Assembly (NCBI RefSeq): GCF_003148625.1
Contig: NZ_QGGO01000011.1
Location: forward strand, 82,049-146,048
Source of the DNA: Arcicella aurantiaca
Lineage (GTDB): Bacteria; Bacteroidota; Bacteroidia; Cytophagales; Spirosomataceae
DNA: 64,000 nt
Direction: 5' to 3'
Within the stretch, counting starts at the first letter, position 1. Every line of letters starts with the position of its first letter. The notes under the pieces are model-generated. The model was not told the origin of the DNA, searched no databases, and worked only from the letters and a program-made list of their open reading frames with translations. Shown one piece after another: positions 37,656 through 46,308 of the stretch. Position numbers and translations under genes: made by a program.

Positions 37656-37691
37656 AAAACCCTACAATTAAATTACTAATTGTAGGGTTTT
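37656..37691 (-). terminator. tRNA-Leu terminator
   Basis: On the minus strand AAAACCCTACAAT pairs with ATTGTAGGGTTTT, followed by further T residues. A third copy of the ATTGTAGGGTTTT phrase is at 37637-37649, so the same hairpin could form with either partner. Confidence 0.85.
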
Positions 37692-37695
37692 GAAG

Positions 37696-37779
37696 TACCC
37701 GGAGCCGGAGTCGAACCGGCATGCCAGTGAAGACACTGGTGTTTGAGACCAGCGCGTCTACCAATTCCGCCATCCGGGC
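37696..37779 (-). tRNA. tRNA-Leu (CAA)
   Basis: The minus strand starts GCCCGGATGGCGGAATTGGT and ends CCGGTTCGACTCCGG followed by CTCCGGGTA. The acceptor stem GCCCGGA pairs with TCCGGGT. The anticodon arm CTGGT-CTCAAAC-ACCAG gives anticodon CAA (37745-37743), which reads UUG. The long variable arm of class II tRNA is present, as expected for leucine. CCA is not encoded. The gene stands alone. Confidence 0.97.
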
Positions 37780-37914
37780 ATTTGTTTTTCTCAAACTTGA
37801 TGCAAATATAGAGGATAGATTTGGACTACACAACCTCAAAATGGTAAAAAAAGTAACTTTTATTTAACAAATTTCCTAATCTTCTGATAACTAAGGAGTT
37901 CTAAGAAAAATAAA

Positions 37915-39156
37915 TTATTCATAACGTAAAGATTCTATTGGGTCGAGCTTTGATGCTTTGTAAGCAGGGTAAATTCCTGAGAAAAGTCCTACTGCTACAC
38001 AAACAGTAATGCCTAAGGTCATCCAAACCCATGGAATTATAAAACTGGCAGAATCTCCCATGATTATTTTAGAAAATAAATTACCGATTACTATTGCCAA
38101 AATAATTCCTCCAAAGCCACCTAATAAACAAATTACGATAGCTTCCATTAGAAATTGCAATCTGATTAAAAATGGTGTTGCTCCTAATGATTTCCGAATG
38201 CCTATTTCTTGAGTTCTTTCTGTCACTGATACAAGCATAATATTCATTAAAGCAATTGCTGCACCTAAAAGCGTAATGAATCCAATTCCAAAACCTGCCA
38301 TTCTAAGTATATCTGTAATGCTTTCTGATTGTTTAGCTAATGAATCTGAACGCTCGATAGAAAATGAATCAGGAAAACCAAGTTCATCTTGTCTGATGGT
38401 TCTCATTACTCCTCTTGCTTCTTCAATAACATTTTCAATATCTTTAATATTAGGTACTGATGTTACAATATCATAAGTAAGATTTCTGCCAACTGCCATT
38501 TTTCTGCCAGCTTCTAAGGGAACAAAAATAACACGGTCATCTCCTCCACCCATCATGCTTCCTTTTTTCTCTAAAAGTCCAATAACTTTCATTTTTTGAC
38601 CTAAAACGGTAATTTCCTTATCAAGTGGATTGATGTTTTTATCAAATAGTTGACTTATCACATCCACGCCAATGATACAGACGTTTGTTCCTTTTTCAAG
38701 GTCGTTGCTTGAGAAAATCCTTCCTGAGTTAATTTTAAATCCTTTTATATCAAAAAAGTTTTCGTCTGTACCCATAATCCGTGTGTTAGGATTTGTTTGT
38801 TTCGACTCATACTTTACCTCTGCATTGAAAGTAACATTAATTTTAAGACCAACAATCGCTGCTTTTCCGTATTTTTCTTTGTAGAGTTTTGCTTCTCTGT
38901 AATCGATATTAGGGTATCGTTTTTCTTTTTCTCCCTGCTTTCTAATTTTATAAATATCTCTATTTCTTACGTCAAAGGCATTCGCTCCAAGTCCAGCAAA
39001 ACTATTATTGACCGAACTCTGAATCCCATCAATTACCGTTAAACAACCAACCAAAGCTGTTACACCTATCGCAATAATGAGAGCCGTAAGGATTGTTCTT
39101 AATAAATTACCTTTAATTGAACGCAGAGCTTCTCTTGTATTTTCTAATATATTCAT
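37915..39156 (-). CDS. MacB/FtsX-type ABC transporter permease
   Basis: A 413-residue permease with an N-terminal helix (about residues 20-45), a periplasmic MacB-PCD domain (about 50-265), and three C-terminal helices within the FtsX-like domain. The segment SVTERTQEIGIRKSLGATPFLI is the family hallmark. It ends YKASKLDPIESLRYE. This family exports lipoproteins, peptides or drugs with a LolD/MacB-like ATPase. No ATPase gene adjoins it. Confidence 0.9.
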   Translation of the reverse strand: MNILENTREALRSIKGNLLRTILTALIIAIGVTALVGCLTVIDGIQSSVNNSFAGLGANAFDVRNRDIYKIRKQGEKEKRYPNIDYREAKLYKEKYGKAAIVGLKINVTFNAEVKYESKQTNPNTRIMGTDENFFDIKGFKINSGRIFSSNDLEKGTNVCIIGVDVISQLFDKNINPLDKEITVLGQKMKVIGLLEKKGSMMGGGDDRVIFVPLEAGRKMAVGRNLTYDIVTSVPNIKDIENVIEEARGVMRTIRQDELGFPDSFSIERSDSLAKQSESITDILRMAGFGIGFITLLGAAIALMNIMLVSVTERTQEIGIRKSLGATPFLIRLQFLMEAIVICLLGGFGGIILAIVIGNLFSKIIMGDSASFIIPWVWMTLGITVCVAVGLFSGIYPAYKASKLDPIESLRYE

Positions 39157-39358
39157 TGCTTTGTGATTTGAAATGCTTGGTCTTGAAACTTATATTCAAC
39201 GAACATTTTTAAGATAATCCATTACTTCAGTGTCTTCAATGAAGTTTTGCACTATTTTTGTTTTACATTCGTTAATGTTTTTAATATTGTTAAGGGCTTT
39301 ATATTTTGCCTATTTTTCGTTAACAAATTTAATTGAGTTCTTAAAAATTACTACTCCA

Positions 39359-40624
39359 ATGAAAAGGTTAATCTTTCCGTTTATCATATTTTTCCTCATG
39401 GCTGGGCGTTTGTGGGCTTCACAAATACTTATTCCTATGGATGAATCCCAAAAAAACCATTTGAAGTCTTATGGAATTGCCTACTGGATTTTGAAAAATA
39501 ATGATACTGAAGTTGAATGGCTATTAAATTATAGAGGCGGGGCATTTATGTTTCCGCAAACTCAGAAATTTGAAAATGAATTAGTTATTAGAGGAGTTAG
39601 TTATCAGGTAATTTCTGAAGGAGATGCTGCACAAATTAGAGCTGAAGTAAGTAGCCCAGATGTTAATATGGATGTTGTGAAATTGCAGAAACCACCGAGA
39701 ATTGCTGTTTATTCTCCCAAAACAGTACAACCTTGGGATGATGCCGTGACTTTAGCCATGACTTATGCCGAAATCCCTTATGATTTAGTATTTGATGAGG
39801 AAGTTATGAATGGTAAATTACCTGAGTATGACTGGTTACACCTGCATCATGAAGATTTTACAGGACAAATGGGGAAATTCTGGAATCAGAGTTCACAGCC
39901 TTGGTATCAGGCACAATTGCGAGAAGACAAGAAAAATGCAGCTAAATTTGGTTTTGATAAAGTGTCAAAATTAAAATTAAATGTTGCTAAAAAAATTAAA
40001 GAATTTGTTGCAGGTGGTGGATATATGTTTGCGATGTGTACCGCCACAGATACGTATGATATTGCTTTAGCGGCAGATGGACTTGATATTGTTGATGCTT
40101 ATTATGATGGAGATGGCTATGATAATGCGGCGGATTCTAAATTAGATTTTTCAAATACTTTTGCCTTTCAGAATTTTAATTTAATTTATCATCCACAAGT
40201 AATTGAGTTTTCTAATATTGAGGCTTATCCAAATGAGTCCAGACCTGTGCAAGAGGAAAATGACTTTTTTAATTTGTTTCAATTCTCGGCAAAATGGGAC
40301 CCAATTCCGACAATGCTTACTCAGAACCATGAGACTACCATTCATGGGTTTATGGGACAAACTACTTCATTTAAAAAGCAAGTTTTGAAACCAGAGGTAA
40401 CAGTGTTGGGAGAAAATCGCTCTTTGAATGAGGCAAGGTATATTCATGGTACATTTTTGAAAGGTTTTTTTAGTTTTTATGCAGGTCACGACCCAGAAGA
40501 TTATCGACATTTTGTGAATGAAGAACCGACTGATTTAAACCTTCATCCTAATTCACCCGGTTATCGTTTAATTCTTAATAATGTACTTTTTCCAGCAGCG
40601 AAAAAGAAGAAGCAAAAAACCTAA
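39359..40624 (+). CDS. Secreted protein of the family called asparagine synthetase B
   Basis: From the ATG at 39359 the protein has 421 residues with a signal peptide ending near GRLWA, then SQILIPMDESQKNHLKSYGIA. A longer in-frame start (GTG at 39230) is less likely because it hides the signal peptide. I recall close relatives being annotated asparagine synthetase B, but no AsnB glutaminase (which needs an N-terminal Cys) or ATP-pyrophosphatase motif is visible. The segments IKEFVAGGGYMFAMCTATDTYDIAL and HGFMGQTTSF instead suggest a class I glutamine amidotransferase-like flavodoxin fold. The function is unknown. It lies divergent from the MacB-like permease gene. Confidence 0.7.
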   Translation: MKRLIFPFIIFFLMAGRLWASQILIPMDESQKNHLKSYGIAYWILKNNDTEVEWLLNYRGGAFMFPQTQKFENELVIRGVSYQVISEGDAAQIRAEVSSPDVNMDVVKLQKPPRIAVYSPKTVQPWDDAVTLAMTYAEIPYDLVFDEEVMNGKLPEYDWLHLHHEDFTGQMGKFWNQSSQPWYQAQLREDKKNAAKFGFDKVSKLKLNVAKKIKEFVAGGGYMFAMCTATDTYDIALAADGLDIVDAYYDGDGYDNAADSKLDFSNTFAFQNFNLIYHPQVIEFSNIEAYPNESRPVQEENDFFNLFQFSAKWDPIPTMLTQNHETTIHGFMGQTTSFKKQVLKPEVTVLGENRSLNEARYIHGTFLKGFFSFYAGHDPEDYRHFVNEEPTDLNLHPNSPGYRLILNNVLFPAAKKKKQKT

Positions 40625-40626
40625 AC

Positions 40627-40663
40627 AAAAAGGACTCTCAAAATGATTTGAGAGTCCTTTTTT
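40627..40663. terminator. Bidirectional terminator between convergent genes
   Basis: A long perfect stem, AGGACTCTCAAA / TTTGAGAGTCCT with TGA as the loop, is flanked by A and T runs. It ends both the plus-strand secreted-protein gene and the minus-strand polysaccharide cluster. Confidence 0.93.
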
Positions 40664-40664
40664 G

Positions 40665-41636
40665 TTAGAATAATTTTTTAATTTGCCATTTTACGTTGGC
40701 ATAAATTTTCATAAAAATTTTAGGAATTATGTAATCCTGTAATACTTCTTTCAGATGATTATTGGCATTTGGTCTTGAAAGATATAAAGATTTTAAAGCG
40801 TAAAAACGGCTTAAAAAGAAATTATCTCCATATTGAATAGAATTGGCAAGCATTAAATAATAGCGAGCAATATTCTTATTTACAGTTTTATGAAATTTAT
40901 AATTTAATTCGCCGTCGATACCTTTATACATTCCGATTCTATTAAAAAGAAAATCTGCATCTTGTTTTCCGTCGGTAAAGCTCATTCCACCTCCATTTTT
41001 ACGATAAACCGACATGACTTCATCAATATAATAGAATTTTCCATGTTTACCCAGTAGGATGTATCTTGGAATATCTCCACTTTTTGATTCATGAAACCAT
41101 TTTGGATAATGCGTCATGATACCATTTCGGAACATCACTGCGGACGTTGCCATGTACCAGATTTCATCTTCGCCAACCAAATCTTCAATGCTTGTGACAA
41201 CTCGTTGAGTTTTATCATTTACATAAGAATCTGGATGTGAGCCATCTTCAAAATGGATAAGTGCATTATGGAAACACGCAACGAAATCTGCATTATTATC
41301 CAAAAAATCCACCTGTTTTTGTAGTTTAAGAGGGTTTGTCCAATAATCGTCACCATCCATTGCGGCAATGTATTGTCCCTTACAAACAGAAAGTGTTGCT
41401 AAAGTATTATTTTTTCCAAAGCCTCCTAAATTTTTAGGATGAAGCATTGGTTTAATAATTTGCGGAAATTTTTGCTGATACTCTTTAATTATTTGTGGTG
41501 TCGAATCGGGAGAAGCATCATCGCCTACTATCACTTCATATTCAAAATTAACTTGTTGATTTAGAATGCTATCAAGTGTCTGACGAATATAATTTTCATG
41601 GTTATATGTGTGTACAATTACGCTAACTTTAATCAT
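40665..41636 (-). CDS. Family 2 glycosyltransferase
   Basis: A 323-residue GT-A enzyme. The N-terminus VSVIVHTYNHENYIRQTLDS and EVIVGDDASPDSTPQI bind the nucleotide sugar; MDGDDYW carries the metal-binding DxD. The C-terminal 80 residues are helical and basic. It adds a sugar to the growing polysaccharide; the donor and acceptor are unknown. It is the last gene of the cluster and is followed at once by a terminator. Confidence 0.92.
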   Translation of the reverse strand: MIKVSVIVHTYNHENYIRQTLDSILNQQVNFEYEVIVGDDASPDSTPQIIKEYQQKFPQIIKPMLHPKNLGGFGKNNTLATLSVCKGQYIAAMDGDDYWTNPLKLQKQVDFLDNNADFVACFHNALIHFEDGSHPDSYVNDKTQRVVTSIEDLVGEDEIWYMATSAVMFRNGIMTHYPKWFHESKSGDIPRYILLGKHGKFYYIDEVMSVYRKNGGGMSFTDGKQDADFLFNRIGMYKGIDGELNYKFHKTVNKNIARYYLMLANSIQYGDNFFLSRFYALKSLYLSRPNANNHLKEVLQDYIIPKIFMKIYANVKWQIKKLF

Positions 41637-41662
41637 TGTTGGTTTTTTAGGTCTGTTAAAGA

Positions 41663-42523
41663 CTATAAATATTTTTCGGCAAATTTAATGATTTTATCTA
41701 TTGGTTCATCCCAATTATTCCATTCATGTGGTTGTTCAGCATAAAAGTTGAATTCGCTTTTTGCTCTGCTCGATAAAAGAACCTGTTTACATAAATTTGC
41801 TTGCTCTACGGGAACGGTTTCATCTTTGCCTCCAAAAAACACGATGGTCGGCGGACTTGCAAGGTTATACTGAAAGATTGGACTTGCTTTAATATATTCG
41901 CTTGGAGATTCGGTATAAGTTTTACCAATCAATTTTGTAATATCTGTACCAATATTACCCTCTCTTAGGGTTTTGGAAGTTAAATTTATCGGTGGAACAA
42001 TACCTGCAACTCCTTTTGCTAATTTATTTCCTATGGGGCTATTGGCATAAAGCATCGCTAAATGTCCTCCAGCACTCAAGCCAACTACAAAAAAGTTAGT
42101 TGAAATTTTAAGTGTTTTTGATTCTCCTTTTATTTTTAGAAGTAAGTTGTTGATGTCTTCCAATTGTTGAATATAGGTTATGCCTGTTGTAGAAGTTAAG
42201 CGATAATTCATATTAACAATAGCACAATTTACCCGTTTGTTCATTAATGATTTTACAATTGAACTAACGAACATTTTATCACCAATTCTCCATGCACCTG
42301 GATGCAAAAGTATTATTACAGGATTTCGTTCATTACGTGTATTTGGGAGATATAAATCATAGGTTTGAGCGAGACTTTTTCCGTAGGCAATATCAAGTTT
42401 TTCTTCATAAACTAAGGGGACATTATTGACTATACCTGATGGTGTTTCGGGAACAAGAAGCTCAATCTCAGTTGTACATGATATAAAAACAAAGCAAAAA
42501 ATTAGCAAGGATAAATATTTCAT
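41663..42523 (-). CDS. Lipoprotein alpha/beta hydrolase (esterase-like)
   Basis: A 286-residue hydrolase with a lipobox (FVFISC, Cys16), so it is membrane-anchored outside the cytoplasm. The fold is that of the BD-FAE/carboxylesterase group: LLHPGAW forms the oxyanion hole, GLSAGGHLAM holds the nucleophile serine, GGKDETVP the acid, and QPHEWNNW the histidine. It may remove acyl groups from the polysaccharide or its ligands. It follows the terminator at 42655, so it probably has its own promoter together with the GT2 gene. Confidence 0.87.
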   Translation of the reverse strand: MKYLSLLIFCFVFISCTTEIELLVPETPSGIVNNVPLVYEEKLDIAYGKSLAQTYDLYLPNTRNERNPVIILLHPGAWRIGDKMFVSSIVKSLMNKRVNCAIVNMNYRLTSTTGITYIQQLEDINNLLLKIKGESKTLKISTNFFVVGLSAGGHLAMLYANSPIGNKLAKGVAGIVPPINLTSKTLREGNIGTDITKLIGKTYTESPSEYIKASPIFQYNLASPPTIVFFGGKDETVPVEQANLCKQVLLSSRAKSEFNFYAEQPHEWNNWDEPIDKIIKFAEKYL

Positions 42524-42654
42524 TTGAAGATTTTTAGGGTCTATTTAATGGTCAAATTTTTACTATAACTACGTAGAAAACTATGCCAAGGTTTTCATGA
42601 ATGTATAAACGGTAGATTTAAAAGAATATTGAGAAGTTTTGGGTGAAATTGGAA

Positions 42655-42686
42655 TAAAAAAGACCTACAAGAAAGCTTGTAGGTCT
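42655..42686 (-). terminator. Terminator after PhyH gene
   Basis: On the minus strand AGACCTACAAG pairs with CTTGTAGGTCT around a 4-nt loop, followed by a T-run. The gap 42524-42711 therefore splits the polysaccharide cluster into two transcription units. Confidence 0.85.
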
Positions 42687-42711
42687 GTAAAGATACTGAA
42701 TATTGTATTGT

Positions 42712-43527
42712 TTATGCAAAAACTTGTTCTAACTGTTCTTTTTGCGGGAAGTTAGGAGTAACCAAATTTTCTTCTGGTTTATAAATATATGGCATCGGAA
42801 AACCTCTTTCTCTAAAAGTAGGTTCAGCAATGTTATTATATCTTAATTGAATTGACCAGCGAATATTCTTGGTAATGTTTTCTCCTGACCTGTGAATTAA
42901 GAATGCAGAAAAAATCAATAAATCACCAATTTCAAATTCTGTTTGCACATATTTTGCTTCTTCAATTTCTTCTTGAATGCTTCCCGTATAGCCAGAAGTA
43001 TCAGCTTTCATTAAACCGTCTGTATGACTTGCAGGAATAATTTGTAATGAACCTAAATCTGCATTACAATCTACCAAAGGAAACCACAGTACAACGCTAT
43101 CTAATGAACCTTGTCCTGTTCTCCAGTCTTGGTGAGCTCCCAATTTCCAATGGCTTCCACCTTTTGAAAGATAACGGCTGTTGAATTGCATTGCAGGACG
43201 AACCGCAATGGTTGGAAATTCATAACCAAGGTCTTGCAATAAAGCAATGATACGTTCGTCAGTACCCAAACGGTGCATTGAAATAAGATGTTGCGTTTGT
43301 TTTCCTGTGTTTACAAAAGCCGTAAAATCTTTTTCAAAGAATTCAAACATAGCTTGTTCAAATTCGTCTTTATTATTAATATCAACGTCTTTCCCTAAAA
43401 TTTGCTTGATTTGAATGGCAAATAATTGGCGAGCATCTGTATATATTTTTTGTAGTTCTTCTTGGTTAAAGAAGTTTTTCAATATCAGAAATCCATCTTT
43501 ATTGAATTGTTCTTTTGAGTATGCCAT
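42712..43527 (-). CDS. PhyH-family 2-oxoglutarate dioxygenase
   Basis: A 271-residue Fe(II)/2-oxoglutarate-dependent oxygenase of the phytanoyl-CoA dioxygenase family. The iron-binding facial triad is visible as H-x-D in LGAHQDWRTGQG and a distal His in FLIHRSGENITKNIRWS, where the nearby Arg would hold 2-oxoglutarate. No signal peptide is present. Such enzymes hydroxylate diverse small molecules. Within this cluster it may modify a sugar or a lipid carrier, which is inference. Confidence 0.88.
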   Translation of the reverse strand: MAYSKEQFNKDGFLILKNFFNQEELQKIYTDARQLFAIQIKQILGKDVDINNKDEFEQAMFEFFEKDFTAFVNTGKQTQHLISMHRLGTDERIIALLQDLGYEFPTIAVRPAMQFNSRYLSKGGSHWKLGAHQDWRTGQGSLDSVVLWFPLVDCNADLGSLQIIPASHTDGLMKADTSGYTGSIQEEIEEAKYVQTEFEIGDLLIFSAFLIHRSGENITKNIRWSIQLRYNNIAEPTFRERGFPMPYIYKPEENLVTPNFPQKEQLEQVFA

Positions 43528-43608
43528 AAATAAATTTATTAACGTTTATAATCGTTAAAGGTAGGTAACTCTAAAAAGTTGCTGAATGATAATAATCAGT
43601 TCAGTTTC

Positions 43609-44541
43609 TTATTTTTCCCACTTTGCATAAGCGAAGCCTGATGTTCCAAACCCATTTCCGTTATACAACAAATATTTATTACCATTATGTTCATAGTTAT
43701 GAGCATAATTAATCATTTGGTAGTCAAAATCGGCAGGATTTTCAGATTTTGCAATACCGACTAAGTCATCTTTACGTTCCCAATCAAGACCATCTTTTGA
43801 TTCTGCATAACCTAAACGATAACTTTGATTACGGTCTGTACGATAATCTACTGTGTGGCGATAAGAATAATACATTTTATAAATACCGTCTTCTTTATAC
43901 ACACTTGGGCGACCAACTGCATGAAGGAAATCATCAAAAGGTAATACTGGTTTTTCGCTTGAAACCCAATGAATCCCATCTTTTGACTCTGCATAACGGC
44001 AGTCGTAGAATGGTTCTGGAATGCCGTTGATATATTCGCATTTTTGTCCAGAAATGTGCCACATTCTCCAAACGCCATTATCGTACATTACTGAAGGTTG
44101 AGCTGCCCAAATTGGATTGTAAATAGACCTGTCCATAATTGGACCTCTGAACATTTTTTTGAAGGTCAAACCGCCATCGGTACTTACAGAAAGTCCCATC
44201 GAAAGTCTGTATGAATTATGCGACCTATTCCAACCTGTATAATACAACCAAATATCTCCATTTGGCATATCCACAAACCACGCTGGCATAGCACCTGTTT
44301 CGTCATATTCACCCGGTCCACCCAATTCTAAAACAGGTTTGTTATGAATATACAAAATCTTGGTAGGGTCTTCATAATCAACATCAATAAATGTTGGGCG
44401 TGATTGTCCTTGTGCGTCTCTCGACGAAAAATATACTCTTAAAAAATCATCGTGTTTGTACGCAAATGGTACTTGTGCGTGCGACATACTATGTGCCAAC
44501 GAACCGTTTGGTTTATAAACTACTCCTTTTTTAATCCACAT
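43609..44541 (-). CDS. Five-bladed beta-propeller glycosidase-like protein
   Basis: A 310-residue protein with repeated blades of the GH32/43/62/68 propeller type: LRVYFSSRDAQGQSRPTFIDV, DIWLYYTGWNRS, YAESKDGIHWVS, YKMYYSYRHTVDYRT and YAESKDGLDWE. No signal peptide is visible, so it should be cytoplasmic, which is unusual for a glycan hydrolase. Catalytic acids cannot be assigned with certainty. It may act on cytoplasmic sugar intermediates of the cluster. Confidence 0.8.
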   Translation of the reverse strand: MWIKKGVVYKPNGSLAHSMSHAQVPFAYKHDDFLRVYFSSRDAQGQSRPTFIDVDYEDPTKILYIHNKPVLELGGPGEYDETGAMPAWFVDMPNGDIWLYYTGWNRSHNSYRLSMGLSVSTDGGLTFKKMFRGPIMDRSIYNPIWAAQPSVMYDNGVWRMWHISGQKCEYINGIPEPFYDCRYAESKDGIHWVSSEKPVLPFDDFLHAVGRPSVYKEDGIYKMYYSYRHTVDYRTDRNQSYRLGYAESKDGLDWERKDDLVGIAKSENPADFDYQMINYAHNYEHNGNKYLLYNGNGFGTSGFAYAKWEK

Positions 44542-44549
44542 AATCTTAG

Positions 44550-44630
44550 TTGTGAATTATGAATAATGAGTTATGATTATGAATAAACTTGTGTACTTTA
44601 ATTCATAATTCATAACTCATAACTCATAAC
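44550..44630. repeat. Heptad-type inverted repeat within the cluster
   Basis: The left arm (about 44550-44587) has units GAATTAT, GAATAAT, GAGTTAT; the right arm (about 44598-44630) has AATTCAT, AATTCAT, AACTCAT, AACTCAT. They are reverse complements in register, so a hairpin can form between the methyltransferase and propeller genes. Confidence 0.8.
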
Positions 44631-44634
44631 TATT

Positions 44635-45504
44635 TTATTTTTTCTCTGCTCTTAAACGCCAGTTATCTTCAAAATCTTTTCCCGGAATTTGTAAGTTAAC
44701 ATCAACTTCTGGTTTTACTGCGGTTTTATTGTACGCCATTACGTAATATCCAAAACCAAAAATCCAGTGTAATTCAAAATTTCCAATATTTTTAGGTAAA
44801 TCTTGCAAAGGCACTTCGTCAGCAAACATGGGGTTGGCTTTCATCAAAGTTTTGTAAGTTGGTTCTTCTCTCAACCATGCAGGAACACTTTCGTCACCAA
44901 CTACAATTCTTGCACCGACTTTTGCTACACGATTAAATTCTTCAAAAGCTTCTTTACGTTCTGCAAAAGTGTTGATTCCCCCGAAGTGAAAAACAGCATC
45001 AAAAGTATTATCTTCAAATGGTAAATAGGTACCGTTGGCAATGAAATAATTAACCGTAACTCCGTCTGGTTGAAGACGTTGCTTGGCTAATTGTAACATT
45101 TTTGGCGATAAATCTGAAAGAAAAGCTTCTCCATTTGGAGCAATTCCTTTGATAATTAATTCCGAATCTTTACCTGTACCTGCTCCAACTTCCAAAACCT
45201 TCATTCCAGGTTTAAGATTTAAAAGCGAACACATTTTCTCACGATTTTCTTGTTCGTCAGCATTTAATGATTCAAAAACCCAAGTTACACCACGGTCATA
45301 TCTTTGGAAGGCATCATCGTAAGCAACACGTTCTTTTCTATCTTGTTCAAAAAGCTCTTTCGGAAAAGTCAAATCAACGATTTCGTCAATTTCATAGCTA
45401 AGTGGTTCAGCTTCAGAAGTGTTGTGTAATGTTTTGCCATCTTCAGATAAAACAAGTTTCGTTTTTGTTTTAGGGCAAATAAAATTTTGTTCGTAATTAT
45501 TCAT
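44635..45504 (-). CDS. Class I SAM-dependent methyltransferase
   Basis: A 289-residue methyltransferase. The SAM-binding motif I is MKVLEVGAGTGKDSELI, with FLSDLSPKMLQLAKQRL and FDAVFHFGGINTFAER following. A short N-terminal segment (NFICPKTKTKLVL) looks like a Trm112-type strand pair. In this cluster it may methylate a sugar or cap the chain end; the methyl-acceptor cannot be read from sequence. Confidence 0.88.
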   Translation of the reverse strand: MNNYEQNFICPKTKTKLVLSEDGKTLHNTSEAEPLSYEIDEIVDLTFPKELFEQDRKERVAYDDAFQRYDRGVTWVFESLNADEQENREKMCSLLNLKPGMKVLEVGAGTGKDSELIIKGIAPNGEAFLSDLSPKMLQLAKQRLQPDGVTVNYFIANGTYLPFEDNTFDAVFHFGGINTFAERKEAFEEFNRVAKVGARIVVGDESVPAWLREEPTYKTLMKANPMFADEVPLQDLPKNIGNFELHWIFGFGYYVMAYNKTAVKPEVDVNLQIPGKDFEDNWRLRAEKK

Positions 45505-45514
45505 CTTATTATAG

Positions 45515-45543
45515 TAAGCGAAAAGTGATTTGCGAAAAGTGGA
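45515..45543. repeat. Heptad-type repeat, inverse copy of 14101
   Basis: The units run TAAGCGA, AAAGTGA, TTTGCGA, AAAGTGG. It is the near reverse complement of the tract at 14101-14128. The 111-bp gap holding it separates the acyltransferase and methyltransferase genes. Confidence 0.65.
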
Positions 45544-45615
45544 TATTTAGTTGAATTATCTTTTTTGCAAACCTAAATTCTTTTGGTAAACATAGAATTG
45601 AATCTATGGTACATT

Positions 45616-46275
45616 TTACAAATTAATATCTTTACTCGAAATTTTGGCTTTTTCAGCAGGGTTACCTTTATAGATACTCCATTCGTCGGTTTTTTTACCT
45701 GTGAAGTTCGTTCCCATCGCAATTAACGTACCTTCTGCCAAATGAACTCCGTCTCTGATAGTAGCATTTACCCCTATAAAACAATAAGGTTCAACCACGC
45801 AACGTCCCGAAAGTACGATGTGAGAAGTAAAATAAACGTGGTCTTTGATGGTACTGTGATGCCCGATATGATTACCCGACCAAAGTACCACATCATTACC
45901 AATCGTCACGAAGGGTTGGATAGTATTATCTTCTAAAATAAAGCAATTCTCACCAATTTTATCTGTCAAAACTGTTGCTTTTGAACTGATATAAGAAATG
46001 AATTCGTAGCCTTTATCTTTTGCTTCTTGGTAAACTTTGGCTCTTACCTGATTCATTTTTCGTTCAGAAAGTGGAGCGAAAAATTTATATTCAGTAGGAG
46101 GGAAGAGCGTTGTAACTTCCTCAAAAGGAACAACTTGAATCCCACAAAAAGTAGGTTCTTTTATATATTCTTGATTGACTGTAAAAGCAACGATTTCATG
46201 TTCTGAATCATTGGTCAGATAATAATGTGCTAATTCAGCAACTAATTCGGTTCCGAATACTACTACTTTTGCCAT
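45616..46275 (-). CDS. NeuD/PglD-like sugar O-acyltransferase
   Basis: A 219-residue protein with an N-terminal nucleotide-binding-like domain (KVVVFGTELVAELAHYYL) and a C-terminal left-handed beta-helix of hexapeptide repeats (from about residue 105; GENCFILEDNTIQPFVTIGNDVVL by pattern). This architecture is that of sialic-acid and bacillosamine O- or N-acetyltransferases. It probably acetylates a sugar before polymer assembly, acting in the cytoplasm. It starts 33 bp after the WbqC gene ends. Confidence 0.88.
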   Translation of the reverse strand: MAKVVVFGTELVAELAHYYLTNDSEHEIVAFTVNQEYIKEPTFCGIQVVPFEEVTTLFPPTEYKFFAPLSERKMNQVRAKVYQEAKDKGYEFISYISSKATVLTDKIGENCFILEDNTIQPFVTIGNDVVLWSGNHIGHHSTIKDHVYFTSHIVLSGRCVVEPYCFIGVNATIRDGVHLAEGTLIAMGTNFTGKKTDEWSIYKGNPAEKAKISSKDINL

Positions 46276-46308
46276 TTTATAGAAATTTTAGCTTTAGAAC
46301 GCTATTGA

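Noticed and set aside
39230-39358. N-terminal extension of the secreted protein gene from 39230
   Set aside because: The ATG at 39359 starts a normal signal peptide; the longer form would bury it behind 43 hydrophobic residues from the intergenic region.
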